This document shows, piece after piece, positions 36,375 to 47,291 of a stretch of DNA of 64,000 bases. The position numbers were made by a program, and so were the translations under genes. This stretch comes from Dasypus novemcinctus (taxonomy: Eukaryota > Chordata > Mammalia > Cingulata > Dasypodidae): assembly GCF_030445035.2 (NCBI RefSeq), contig NC_080682.1, positions 31,106,770 to 31,170,769 of the forward strand, written 5' to 3'. Numbering within the stretch: the stretch's first letter is position 1; every line of letters starts with the position of its first letter. Under the pieces are notes generated by a model. That model was not told the DNA's origin. It worked only from the letters and a program-made list of their open reading frames with translations, and did no database searches.

Positions 36375-37225
36375 GGCTCAAATTCTTTATTATCATTATT
36401 ATTATTATTATTTATTTTAAAGAAGCTTTAGATTATACAAGTTTTACATAAAAATACAGGGCATTCCCATATGCTACACTCCCCCCACACACACACACAT
36501 TCTTACATTAACAACATCTTTCATTAGGTTACAATTGTTGAACACATATTAAAGTAATGTTACTAACCATGGACTCTCGTTTATATTGTAGCTTAAACTC
36601 TGTTCCACACAATTTCGTAGGTTATGACAAAATACCTAATGACCTGTAGCCATCATTGCAATGTCATGTAGGACAATTCAAATGTCCACAAAATGCCCTG
36701 ATATTATACCTCCTCTTCCTTCTCCCTTCTCTTGGAACCTCTGGTGGCCACTGTCCTTTTATCTATGATAAAATTTCTTCCACTGGTAGAATAATAATGT
36801 CTATAACAGAATAATAATAAGTTTACTTTAATCTATTGTTCATTCCCCTATCTTGTGCCCACTGTATTTCTAGTTTAGAGGGGAAAGATCACATAGGGGA
36901 GATGGATGGAACTATCTTGCTTGCAGTTACAGACACTCTCTGTTCCCTGGGATGGATGTTGTCAATCATCATCTTCTTGTTAGTTGTCCTAGGTGAGTCT
37001 GGTGAATTGGAGAGTAGGTGCTGCAGCTCTGCTGAGATTCAGGGCCCAACTGGCACATGGATGGACACAAGATTTGAGTTTCTGGGACATATATTTAAAA
37101 AGTATAGTGCTAATCATAGGTTCAAATAAAAGAGACAGAAGAGTCATATGTAGGGAAACTACAAATGACTCTAACTTTATTACATGGGGGAGCATAAATT
37201 CCAAAGTAAGGTCCACTGAAAGTCT
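36375..37225 (-). mobile_element. L1 3'-UTR type repeat, antisense
   Basis: The left end is T-rich with ATT repeats and a short CA run at 36488-36501. The right end is the complement of 'tttggaatttatgctcccc'. Internal phrases such as 'gggcccaactggcacatgg' (complement of the shared L1 3' end) identify it. Small frames here are L1 shadows. Confidence 0.7.
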
Positions 37226-37229
37226 TCAT

Positions 37230-37734
37230 TCTCTTGCCTGAGCAAGAGCAACTTTCCCAGAGAGGCACGGTTTGCCCTAACACATTTCTGTCTGTTACTT
37301 CGGTCTATTGCTCTTGGAGCTCTTCCACCCTCATCTCCAGCAATCCTGAGGGTTCCCATTTAAGTGGGTCCCAAATCACAGACTTTGTCCATCCCTGTGC
37401 CAATGACACACAGGGTTGTTCACTGCAGCGGAATAGGACATGAAAGTAATGAGCGAAACAGGGACTATTTTATCCAGTTACCTGCCATATCATTGTTTCC
37501 TCCACCATTTTGACAATCTGGATAAAGAATAAAAGGATATATTTATTACCTGCACTTCTCACTTAAATAAAGTTCTCTATTACAGGGTCTAATATTATAA
37601 GATTAACAAAAAATTCTTGCCGGAAGGCTTGTCTTACCTGCCAATACTAACTGTAAGAACCATGCTTTTCAACTTTAGTATGCAGTTTACTTTTTGCAAT
37701 CCTAGCATTATATATACATGTAAACGTGTGAGCT
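37230..37734. other. Block paralogous to 61625-62000, upstream of OR D
   Basis: 'agcaactttcccagagaggc' at 37246 corresponds to 'agcaactttctcagagagac' near 61639. The matches continue through 'tgcccatccctggg' style text to 'aagaaccatg' (37656 and 62010). In the right-hand copy this block leads to an OR gene; here it leads into GC-rich DNA. Confidence 0.6.
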
Positions 37735-39360
37735 TGTGTGCTGACACATCTCGGGCTCCGTGGCACCAGGGACCTTTTCAGTTGTCCACTGGGCCCACTG
37801 GCTCCTGAGGCCTGCCGCGCCTTCTGCTTTGTGGCTGGCCTAGGCCTGGGAGCTCTCTGGGAGCAGGGCCTGTGCCTGCATAAGGCGGCCCAGCCCCAGA
37901 GCCTCCACCTCCCTCCTACCCTTCTGCTCAGGCCTCCTGCAGCCCTGAACCCGGCTGCGGAGTCCTACCCTCCTCCACCAAGTTCCCCCAACCTGTGGGC
38001 TGCCCTGGAGGACCCCACACACCTGTGGCCTCAGGCCAGCCAGTAGCCCCCCAGGTGACTGCCCCCTGGCCAAGGGACTCATTGCACTGGGACTTCGGCC
38101 ATGGCTCCCTGGAGGTGAGCGTTGCCAGTCCCGCCACCGTGCATCGCTAAGTGCTGCTTGGGTGCGATCACGTGTACCCTGCTGGCCCTAGGAGCCACCT
38201 CAGCCCAGCTGGCAGCTTAGGTGCAAGTACATGTGCACTTGGAGCTCGAGTGCTTGGCTTCCCTGTTCAGCAATGAAACCTCGAGTTCGGTGTCAGAAAC
38301 TGCGAGGGCACGGCTCCGAAGGCCTCTTACTGAGTTGTGGCCCTGGGGGAGAGGCCAGGCCAGGTGGTGCACCCTCTCTGCTCCTCGGACAAGAAGGTCT
38401 TCCCTGGCAACTGGTGGCAGAGGAGGCAGCCTGGCTACAAGCACAGGAACTGAGTCCAGACTACCATGGAGATGCCTGGCTATGGTGGGCAGTCCAGCAC
38501 GTCCTCCTCTTTGGGTCCATCAGAATCCAGGACGTGTGGAGGGGCTGGAGCTGGGCATAGTCTGCAGCCTGGAGAGCTGCCAGAACTGGCTGCCCTGGGA
38601 GCCGCATCCTGTCACCTCTGAGCACTGCATACACCTTGAGCTTGCAGGGCAGTGCTCGATGCTGCACAGTCACATCTGAGAGCTGAGGGTGGAGGCCCTG
38701 AGTGGGATGCTGAGCACTTCCCTGTGGGAGTGCCCAGTGGGAAACTGCAGGGAATCCTAAACCCTATCACTACAGGAGGCCCTTTCTGCGCCTAGCAAGC
38801 CTGTGAAAGTGATGGTATTCCAGGCTGAGCGTGCAGAGTGAAACTTTCTTCCTGGAATCTGAGTTCAGGACCCAAGAACTCCCTCAGTCCACTCAGGTGT
38901 GGCTGCAGGTCCATGGGTCCATGGGAAGAGCTGGGGTTCCAGAAGACAGTGAGCCTGAGAGCAGGTCTCCAGACAACAGGTCTAAGTGGAACCCAGTTGC
39001 AGACCGTAAGGGCGCCTGTGCCGGGTTGCCAATGTCTGAGTGCTACTGGACACCCCCTACTATCCTTGGGCCTGGGACAATGGGCCAATGTCAGGCAGAA
39101 TATCCCTGAGGCCGCCTATGCCCTGTGGACAGTGTTCTCCTTGCTGCAGGCCCCTCCCTACTCAATAATTGGTGTATGCCCTGGCCTGAGTGCAGGTTGC
39201 TCCCCAACTGGCTCCTCAAGTTTTCTCAGAGGTCTGAGTCTCATCATGAAACAGATAAAATCCAGATTCTTCCCCCACTCTTGCCTGTCCCTATTCTCAT
39301 GCCCCTCTGCAGATTGAGTAGCCCCCTCAGAGGATTTCCTCAGTTCCTTGAAAAATAGAC
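37735..39360 (+). other. GC-rich segment of unknown origin
   Basis: About 1.6 kb is much richer in G+C than the surrounding AT-rich DNA and has sharp edges. It holds overlapping frames of up to 159 residues on the plus strand, but none has a recognisable domain and several frames stay open at once, as GC-rich DNA tends to do. One frame (38221-38679) has protein-like text such as 'HLELECLASLFSNETSSS' followed, with breaks, by 'KPVKVMVFQAE' near 38800. It might be a decayed copy of part of a GC-rich host gene, a retrocopy or an unlisted repeat. 'ctggaggtgagc' at 38108 looks like a splice donor, which would favour a genomic copy. No poly(A) tail or target-site repeat was found. Confidence 0.35.
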
Positions 39361-40204
39361 CCAGTCCACAATGTTTAAAAAATATGAACTAGAATTTAGC
39401 ATGCAATTTTACCAATGCTTTGCAAATCTTGAATTTTGTGTAAGACTTTTTGCAGCAGAGGCTTCTGTTTTTAAAAAAAATTAAGCATCAAATAAGACCT
39501 CTATTACGTTTTATTAGATTATTTTTCAAAATTTAAATGAAAGTTACTGTTCTTTCAGATTGTAAAGGTATAATATGAACGTATTAAAAGCAAAGCTAAT
39601 AATCTTTTTCTTAGCCTTTGTCATTCTCAACCATTAGAAGGTTATTTAATATTCTTTCAGATAATGTCCTTGAATACATGAAAATAAAATAATTTGTCCA
39701 CACAGAAAGATGTTACATATATTTTGGAAAAAAATTAATCACACAATGTAATTTGGTTTTGTTTTTATAAAGCATATGCTTGAATATCCCCATGCCAGAA
39801 GATTTAAATCTATCTTTTAAAAAAAGTTTAAGTAAGTACACAAATGAAAATACACATATCTACACATATTTCATGTATTTTTACTTTGAAATTATAACAT
39901 AGAATTTTACTTTACTTAATCAATGGATTCTTTTTACCCCTCCTTTGTTCCATTTCACAAATTTATGTTCAAAACTGTATCTTTCCTATTAAGACAAACC
40001 ACTAGAATTCCATTTAAAAGATTGTTTTTTATTTTTTTTAAGATTTGTATATCATTTGGTATAATGATGCATATATACTTATTTGTTTATTAATCTTCTC
40101 AGTCAACCACAGCCTTTTGCAAATACTTTCTCATCAATAGAAAGAATGCTAGTGTATCCTACTTAGTGAATATATAACATTCCACATTATGGAACTATCT
40201 TAAT
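39361..40204. other. AT-rich gene-free interval
   Basis: No gene. The right part, from about 40030, resembles the complement of an old L1 3' end. Confidence 0.4.
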
Positions 40205-40957
40205 CTATTTGCCTATTCCCCCTATTGACAGACATTCTTTTGTTTCCAGTTCTTGGTCACTATATACTATGCTACAATAAATGTCTCAGTAAATTTGTCA
40301 TTTTGAAGGCTAATTACAGACCTGACATGGGGTTGTTCATCAAAGCAGTCAGGGAACAGTCCACATTCAAAGGAAGTGGGGAAGGACATTATGTCTCCAT
40401 GGTAGAAGTGACAAAACAATTGGCAACTATCATCAGTGTGCCTCATCTACCTTTAGAAAGATATAGCATCCTGAAATGTATTATTTCCATATTCTATTTT
40501 ATTAGCTTTTAGCTTATATAAGTAAATATCTAGGAGTGTGTATGTGTATATGTGTGAATTTTTATTATTTTTCACATACATTCACTCAACAAAGGACACT
40601 GATAGAAGAGATACTTAAAAATCACATTACCAAAGGAAGGGTGGAAGGAAATTTATATCATCAGATCAGTGTGAAGGTAAGTTTAGCTCAGGTTCTTGCT
40701 GAAGTAGCTAAATCAAACCAGGGACAAGAGAGTAGGCTAAGATGCAGCAAGTTTGATGATTACATAGAGACTGTTGGGGTGAATATGGGTGGAGAAAAAC
40801 GTACACTTTTAGTACATTTCAATTTAGAAAAAAATATATACAAATGGCAAAAAATTGCTTTTGGAAACAAATGGAACATTGCTATAAACAACAATAACAA
40901 AAAACAAGAGTGCACAAGAAACCTTTTCAACAGGAATCCTTAGCCCTTACTCATTAT
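40205..40957. other. Start of OR unit B (old L1-like fragment plus unique DNA)
   Basis: It is paralogous to 46297-47030. 'cttggtcactatatactatgct' at 40251 pairs with 'tttggtcactaagaactatgct' at 46339. 'gaaggctaattacagacctgac' pairs with 'gaaggttaattacagagctgac'. The left part is an old antisense L1-type 3' end. The 135-residue frame at 40536-40943 is not preserved in the paralogue, so I do not call it a gene. Confidence 0.65.
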
Positions 40958-41490
40958 TGTAACTTGGGTCCCTTACCTTTAACTCCCTTTATGGCTTCCC
41001 TGTTACCTGTGTCCCTAAAGGTAAGTTTGCCTTAGCCCCAACTAGTCCTACTGAGCTAATGGAGACTCTCCAAGACCTTGTGTGTGCATTTCCTGCTAAC
41101 TGTGACTGAAAGCAACCTAATGAGGTCTGCCCTGCTAAAACTCGTGATAAAGATGCCATTTTCTAGTTATGCCACACATAAATCAGAATAATGTCCATCT
41201 TGCATATGTTCTGTTTTTGAACCTAAACTGTAATCCTCTCCTCTTCTGATCAGATGTTAATAAACACCCAATCAGGACATGTCAACCCATATTTCAAGAT
41301 AGTCCCCACCTCCCATTGTTCCCATCTTATAAAACTTCCCTAAGTTTTCAACCTGGAGAGACAGATTTGAGCCTTGCCTCCTGTCTCCTTGCTGTCGACC
41401 TCATAATAAACTCTTTCATTCCTCAATATCCTGGTATCATGGCACTGACTTTTGTGCATGTTAGGTAATGGACCACCTCACTCGGTAACA
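40958..41490 (+). mobile_element. Solo LTR, probably ERV1, present in unit B only
   Basis: About 533 bases begin 'tgtaacttggg' and end 'cggtaaca'. They carry 'tataaaac' near 41327 and 'aataaactc' near 41405, an ordinary promoter and poly(A) layout. The aligned place in unit C (near 47000) has no such block. The boundary repeats are unclear. It is a fossil LTR without internal genes; class is inferred from style. Confidence 0.65.
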
Positions 41491-41499
41491 CATAGCTGT

Positions 41500-42970
41500 T
41501 TTTTGTTGTTGTTGCTGCTGTTGTTGGTTGTTGGTTTTTTGATGTGTTTTTTTTTTTTTGTAAGAATTACCCTTGTATGAATGAACTATGTTGATTAAAA
41601 CAACCCCAAAGGTTCTTTATTTCAACTCTGTCACTAACCTGACCACCTCAAAATGTTTTAACAAAACTGTGATTCAAGTCTGTTTGCTAGGGGTTTTAGG
41701 ATATTTAGTAATTAGCCAAACCTGATTTTATTACTAAGGAGTTTACAATGTTGGAAAGTGACACATAAGTTAACAAAAGAAATATAATTTTATGCTATGC
41801 ATAATGGATGCCCTACATTCATAAAATAATTAGTATTTTGCATATGGTTGGGGAAAGGCAATCACAAATACTTAATTTAAAATGTGGAATTTCAGATAAC
41901 CATTGAAGGAGTATCAGATTTCTAAATGGAGAGGTGAAAGAGACTGTTTCAGCAATGAAAGAAACAGGATGAACAATGTAAAGGATATTAAAGTCATTAA
42001 GTAGAGGGTCTAAAGAATTTATTTAGACTTCTCCTTGAACTGTACAAAGAGTGTATACATACAGGATAGCTGAAGACCATAATATTAAATCAATTCTGCT
42101 CCCTTGTTGTCGTTGATCAATTTGGAGAAAAGAATGAAGCATTAAAAATTCAGTCTTTGTTAAGTTATTGCAGCATTCACAAGGGAAAACACAGAATCAG
42201 AAATCTAATTAATCTTATGTATACATAATAAAGCAGACTAAAGGCAGAGGGTTTAGGGATTTAAGTCCCAACAGCCATTTAGAATAAAATAAAATGTGAT
42301 TGGTCTGTTCTTCCCCTACCAAAGGCATGGTGAGAAAGACTTGCTCATGTAAGGTAGGTTTCTGAGTTTTCACAATTAAAGAATAGAGAGAAAACCTGTG
42401 TGTGTGTGTATGTGTGTATGTGTGAAATATGAAGAATCAAGTATTGTGGAATATTTAAGTGAATCATTTTATGATTTTTTTATCCATTAAATGAACTGTG
42501 AACCCTAAATTGTTGACCAAATTTGATTAGAGAACATACATATTTTACTTATTTATTTATATTTTAACCAAGATTTGTAAGTCATTATGTTTACCACTGT
42601 GATAGTGGTATTATTTTCCTCATTAGTTTAATTGATTCTAGTTTTAATGCAAGTCATAATTGAGGTATCATATTACAAGAAACAGTATGTGTAAATATGT
42701 GTAAATTCAAGCACATGTGGACCACATTCTGTAATATTTAATTACAGAAAGAATTAAATCCAGACCAAAGACCACATTCTAATTTTCATATAGTAACAGA
42801 GAGATAAAAACACACCAGACATACACCTAAACATACACATATATACAAGAAACAGAATACTCTATATATACAAAATATTTATTGCTACTCTTCCCATTGT
42901 CATTTTAAATGGAAAAGTCCATTAAAAAGACATGCAAATGTATGAGTTATAACCAGTGGACACTACTTCT
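41500..42970. other. Upstream part of OR unit B
   Basis: No gene. From 41713 it aligns with 28296 onward and with 49240 onward. It contains a short GT-rich microsatellite at about 42397-42424. Confidence 0.6.
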
Positions 42971-43354
42971 TTTTTTTTTTTTTTTTTTTTTTTAAAGATT
43001 TATTTATTTATTTAATTTCCCCCCCTCCCTTGGTTGTCTGTTTTCTGTGTCTATTTGCTGCGTCTTGTTTCTTTGTCCGCTTCTGTTGTCGTCAGCGGCA
43101 CAGGAAGTGTGGGCGGCGTCATTCCTGGGCAGGCTGCTCTTTCTTTTCACGCTGGGCGGCTTTCCTCACGGGCGCACTCCTTGTGCGTGGGGCTCCCCCA
43201 CGCGGGGGACACCCTTGCGTGGCACGGCACTCCTTGCGCGCATCAGCACTGCGCATGGCCAGCTCCACATGGGTCAAGGAGGCCCGGGGTTTGAACCGCG
43301 GACCTCCCATATGGTAGACGGACGCCCTAACCACTGGGCCAAAGTCCGTTTCCC
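42971..43354 (-). mobile_element. Young DAS-type SINE, antisense
   Basis: It has a long poly-T start (complement of the A tail), an intact body with many CpGs and a head with 'ggtttgaaccgcgg'. A perfect 12-base duplication 'gacactacttct' (42959-42970 and 43355-43366) flanks it. The CpG retention makes it the youngest-looking SINE in the window. Frames of up to 133 residues here are SINE translations. Confidence 0.92.
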
Positions 43355-43366
43355 GACACTACTTCT

Positions 43367-44053
43367 TGGTACCATATCTGTTTGGTTTCTCAGGGAATTT
43401 GTCAGTTCAGTCATACAGAGGGTTATAAATACTGTTGAAAAGAAATGAGGACCTGTGATAGAAAAAGTCAATAAAATATGTCTCATATGTCAAGAAACAC
43501 TAAGGACATAATACACTAAAAACAGTAACATAATTTTGGTCATTTACTTACATGCAATATGATTAATTCAGTGATATGTCCTTTGTTGCTGAAACTTATA
43601 AAGTCCATTGTGTTTTTTGCAGAATGCAATGAATTTAGCCAATTTTTTGTCCATTTTAGTGTTTATTTTCAAACATATGAAATGTTTATGCTGTTACCTT
43701 CTGTTTTTTCTGTCTAACTTTGGTGTTTCTTAGACATCATTTTGATCTGGAATAAGCTTTCAGTTTAGTCAAATCTGCATGAGATAAGGTAAGATGTTAA
43801 GACCTCATATATCTCATGAATGACATCTAGATTTAGAATAAAATATTTCCAAGTCCTGTTTCAAATGTTTTTTTTTTCTTCAATGAGAAAACAACACCTC
43901 TTTAAAAGTGATACTTAGGGTATTTTCTGAGGATAACAAAGAAATTTTACAGAAGAAGTAACATTCTATTTTACAAAAAATAGCTTGTGGATGTCCAAAT
44001 AGTTAGCTGTGGATTGACTATTTCCTTGATCATTTTTGCAAGAGAAGAGAAAA
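43367..44053. other. Proximal upstream region of OR B
   Basis: No gene. It aligns with 30100-30750 (for example 'tggtgtttcttagacatcattt' against 'tggtgttaccttgagatcatta'). The candidate acceptor region 'gatcatttttgcaagag' lies at about 44028-44044. Confidence 0.5.
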
Positions 44054-44151
44054 ATGAGCAAGGAAATTGCTCCGCCTTGAATGAATTCATTTTCTTGGGA
44101 ATAACTACTAACTCTGAGATCAAAGGGACCTTATTCACCATACTTCTAGTT

Positions 44152-44249
44152 GGGCCAGCTCCACATGGGTCAAGGAGGCCTGGGGTTTGTACTGCAGACC
44201 TCCCATGTGGTAGACAGATGCCTTATCCACTGGACCAAGTTCAATTCCC
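44152..44249 (-). mobile_element. SINE head fragment filling a deletion in OR B
   Basis: Only the tRNA-like head and the first body bases of a DAS-type SINE are present in antisense. It stands where about 540 bases of receptor sequence are missing, so insertion and deletion are probably linked. Confidence 0.8.
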
Positions 44250-44282
44250 TATAGTGTCTCATTGTTATATCAGCCTATAAGG

Positions 44283-44677
44283 TTTTTAAAAAATATTTAT
44301 TTATTTATTTTATTTCTCTCCCCTTCCCCCCCGACCCCAGTTGTCTGTTCTCTGTGTCTATCTGCTGCGTGTTCTTCTTTGTCCGCTTATGTTGTTGTCA
44401 GTGGCACGGGAAACTTTGTTTCTTTTTGTTACATCATCTTGTGTGCGGGGGCCATTCCTGGGCAGGCTCCACTTTCATTCACGCTGGGCGGCTCTCCTTA
44501 TGGGATGCACTCCTTGAGTGTGGGGCTCCCCTACGCGGGGGACACCCCTGTGTGGCACAGCACTCCTTGTGCGCATCAGCACTGCACATGGGCCAGCTCC
44601 ACACGGGTCAAGGAGGCCCAGGGTTTGAACCTGGGACCTCCCATGTGGTAGACAGATGCCCTAACCACTGGGCCAAG
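44283..44677 (-). mobile_element. Full-length DAS-type SINE inside OR B
   Basis: The T-rich left end (complement of the tail), C-rich tract, body and head end at 'actgggccaa'. Receptor-like sequence resumes just to the right. Frames of 128-129 residues over it are SINE shadows. Confidence 0.88.
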
Positions 44678-44937
44678 TATTCAACATCCACTCAGTTAAT
44701 GGGAGGTTCAGAACTTTCTCTACATGCACATCCCACTTAACTGCCGTTGCTATTTTTCAAGGAACCATGCTCTTCATGTATTTCCAGCCTAGTTCCTCCT
44801 ACTCCTTAGATGAAGACAAAATAGCCTCATTATTTTACACCCATGTGATTCCCATGTTAAATCCTCTAATTTATAGTCTAAGAAACAAAGATGTGAAAGA
44901 GGCCTTGCAAAGAGGGAAAAATAGAAGGTGGTTTTAA

Positions 44938-46296
44938 ATATTATATTAATAAATATATATATATTTATACATACATATATGGTTGTTAAAATCATAATGA
45001 GTTAAAATCAACTGGCAATACATGAGGAAAAAAGTTGTCTTAAATGCTCATTTAAAAATCATAGAAACAGTTTGATCTTTCCTAAATGGAAATGTTGCAT
45101 GATAGATCTGGAGGTAATGCATATTACTTCCTTTTTATCAAAAACTTAGCTGGCCCTTTTTGTCATGTTAAATTTTTATTCTTTCTACTTTCAGTTATGT
45201 AGTCTTTAAGCTATTCTAAGATGCACTCAGTGTTTATTAAATATCTTTTGTGCATTTAGGTGCTTAGTATTATATTTCAGGGTGAATCCAGAAGTTTTAC
45301 ACTAAGGAATTTTACAATCTAGTAGAAATAACAAAAACATTAAATAATAAGCATCCAAATAATTATTAAAACCTGCAAATCATCATAAAATTAAAAGACT
45401 GTATGCTTTAGATCCAAAGAAATTGAAATTGTTATGTAGAGAAGGAAGATTTCCATGAATGAAGAAATTTTGTCTCAGATATGAAGTATGAGTAAACGTG
45501 AAATTTGGGTATAAGAAAGCATTATAGTCAGAGGGACTGGCAATTAGAGAGGAAAAGAGAAAGTCGTAACTGTACCTTTTTAGATGAAATGAAGTTCAAC
45601 ACGTTGAGCTTATAAAGAACAAAGGGAAGGGCCTCAGGGAAATATGTACTTGAATGGTAATTCTTAATTCCTCCATCATTTCCTCTGGAAAATTTTCTTT
45701 CTCTTCTTCCCCATTCTTAGTTAGGGATAAATATTCCTTTTGGATTCACAATAACCCTCTCCTCAGGGTATTTTAAGAGTACTATTCTGCTTATTAAATC
45801 ATTTTTACAATATGGTATTGTGAGCATTTTTTGGTCAAGGTCTGAGTTTTTCATTTTCATTCCTGTTATCCAAAGACTTTGCCCTATGTCTAAGATACAA
45901 AATAGGAAATAAACAAATAATTGATATAATCAAAATCTCAGTAATATTTTAAGTATTTGTGCACGATAGTTAAAACAGAGGTAAATGAGGGCATAGTATG
46001 TGCCTTGAATATAACCTTTTAAAACTTGTAAGAAATCAGATATACTGGTGGGACATGGAAATCATATAAGTGTGAAGAAATGCATTTTTTAGGAGAATGC
46101 ATTATTTAGGAGAAATAAAGATCTTTCTTGGAATTTCTTGATATTTGCCTACTTCATCTGGCTCTGTTCTGGCTTTCTGATGGGCAACACACAAAATCAC
46201 CTTGTTGAGAAAACAAGGATATTGTCATATATTTGAGGGTACATACAAGACTCAAGAGTACTCCTAATTACTTAACTGTACAAGCTAAAAGTCTCC
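44938..46296. other. Downstream part of OR unit B
   Basis: No gene. It aligns with 31679-33440 and 52345-55030 and stops at 'gctaaaag' (46289-46296). Units A and C continue past that motif with shared sequence; B switches instead to a copy of the 40205 region. Confidence 0.65.
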
Positions 46297-47291
46297 TATT
46301 TCCTTATTGATGGCCTTTCCCCCCCCCTCCCCCCAGTTTTTGGTCACTAAGAACTATGCTACTCTAAGTATCTATGTAAATATAACTTCTTGAAGGTTAA
46401 TTACAGAGCTGACTTGGAGTTAATTCTTCCATACTTTTCATCAAAGTCATCAGGGAACAGATGAAATTTAAAGGAAGGGGGCAAAGACACAATGGAAACA
46501 TGGGAGAAATGACAAAAGTTTGCAACCAATTTAATCTGCCGTGATTAACACCAGCCAATTGTAAAACCCTAACATTTCTCATCCCTAGACTCTTTTTATA
46601 TTAGCATTTTTAGCTTATTCAAACAAATACCCATGTGTGTGTATGTGTGAAATTTTTGTTGTCACATGCACACACAGCAATGGGCCCTGACTGAAGAAGT
46701 ACATAAAAATCACATTACCAAAGGTAAGGTGGATGGAAGTTTATTTCAGTAAGGTCAGTTTGAAGGTATGACTAACTCAAGTTCCTGTTGATAGTCAAGT
46801 CAAGCCAAGGATCAACAGTGCAGACTAAGGCTCAAGATGCATAGAGGATCACATCAGAGCTCTTGGGGCAGATTGGGGAGGACTCAAATTTACAATTTTG
46901 GTACTTCACCTTTTAGGAGAATTGGCATTAATAATGGCAAACAAATTATTTTTTGGAAACAAATAGAACTTGCTTTTCACAAAGATGAGATCTTTCATTT
47001 TCACAATGTGCACACAGCTTTTTTAAAAAATCACCCTTGCATATTAGTCAAACCATCCTCCAAATCCTCTTATTTCTATTTTTTGTCCATCACCCACCAG
47101 CTGCACAACATAAAGGTGTTTTGAAAAAATATTAAATCGCCTATTATTGTGCAAGTCCACAGTTTTAGCGGTTATGAGATATACAAAAATTAGACAAATC
47201 TATTTTTATTTCTGAGGAAGTCATTAAAAAGCAGTTACAAGGCACATCTGTGAACAAAATAAACAAAATTAGAGAGTGTTCAAAATTTAGT
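46297..47291. other. Start of OR unit C (copy of 40205-40957 and following)
   Basis: No gene. It is paralogous to 40205-40957 and, past the solo LTR in B, to 41560-41720: 'aattacccttgtatga' at 41567 against 'aatcacccttgcatat' at 47029. A C-rich run lies at 46319-46335. Confidence 0.6.

Larger units (their letters stand above)
44054..44937 (+). pseudogene. OR5W2: Olfactory receptor pseudogene, OR5W2-like (locus B)
   Basis: Remains of a receptor gene paralogous to locus A. The N-terminal part (44054-44151) keeps 'GNCSALNEFIFLGITTNS', but the ATG is out of frame with it. About 540 bases covering helix 1 to helix 5, judged against locus A, are gone and are replaced by a SINE head fragment (44152-44249). 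A 32-base OR piece ('tagtgtctcattgttatatc', helix 5) follows, then a second SINE (44283-44677), then the C-terminal third with '[13 protein letters not shown]', 'PSSSYSL', '[20 protein letters not shown]' and a stop at 44935. That last part is the best preserved OR C-terminus among the three OR5W2-like loci, so the locus was probably functional before the rearrangement. It cannot encode a receptor. Confidence 0.88.

Noticed and set aside
38221-38679. 152-residue frame in the GC-rich segment as a gene
   Set aside because: No promoter, known domain or single preferred frame; kept only as part of an unidentified segment.
40536-40943. 135-residue frame as a gene
   Set aside because: The paralogous sequence at about 46640-47000 does not keep the frame, and nothing in it resembles a known protein.
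43034-43448. 86-133 residue frames, also those at 8897-9375, 11604-12097 and 44262-44740
   Set aside because: They are translations of DAS-type SINE copies; the same peptide text recurs at every SINE.
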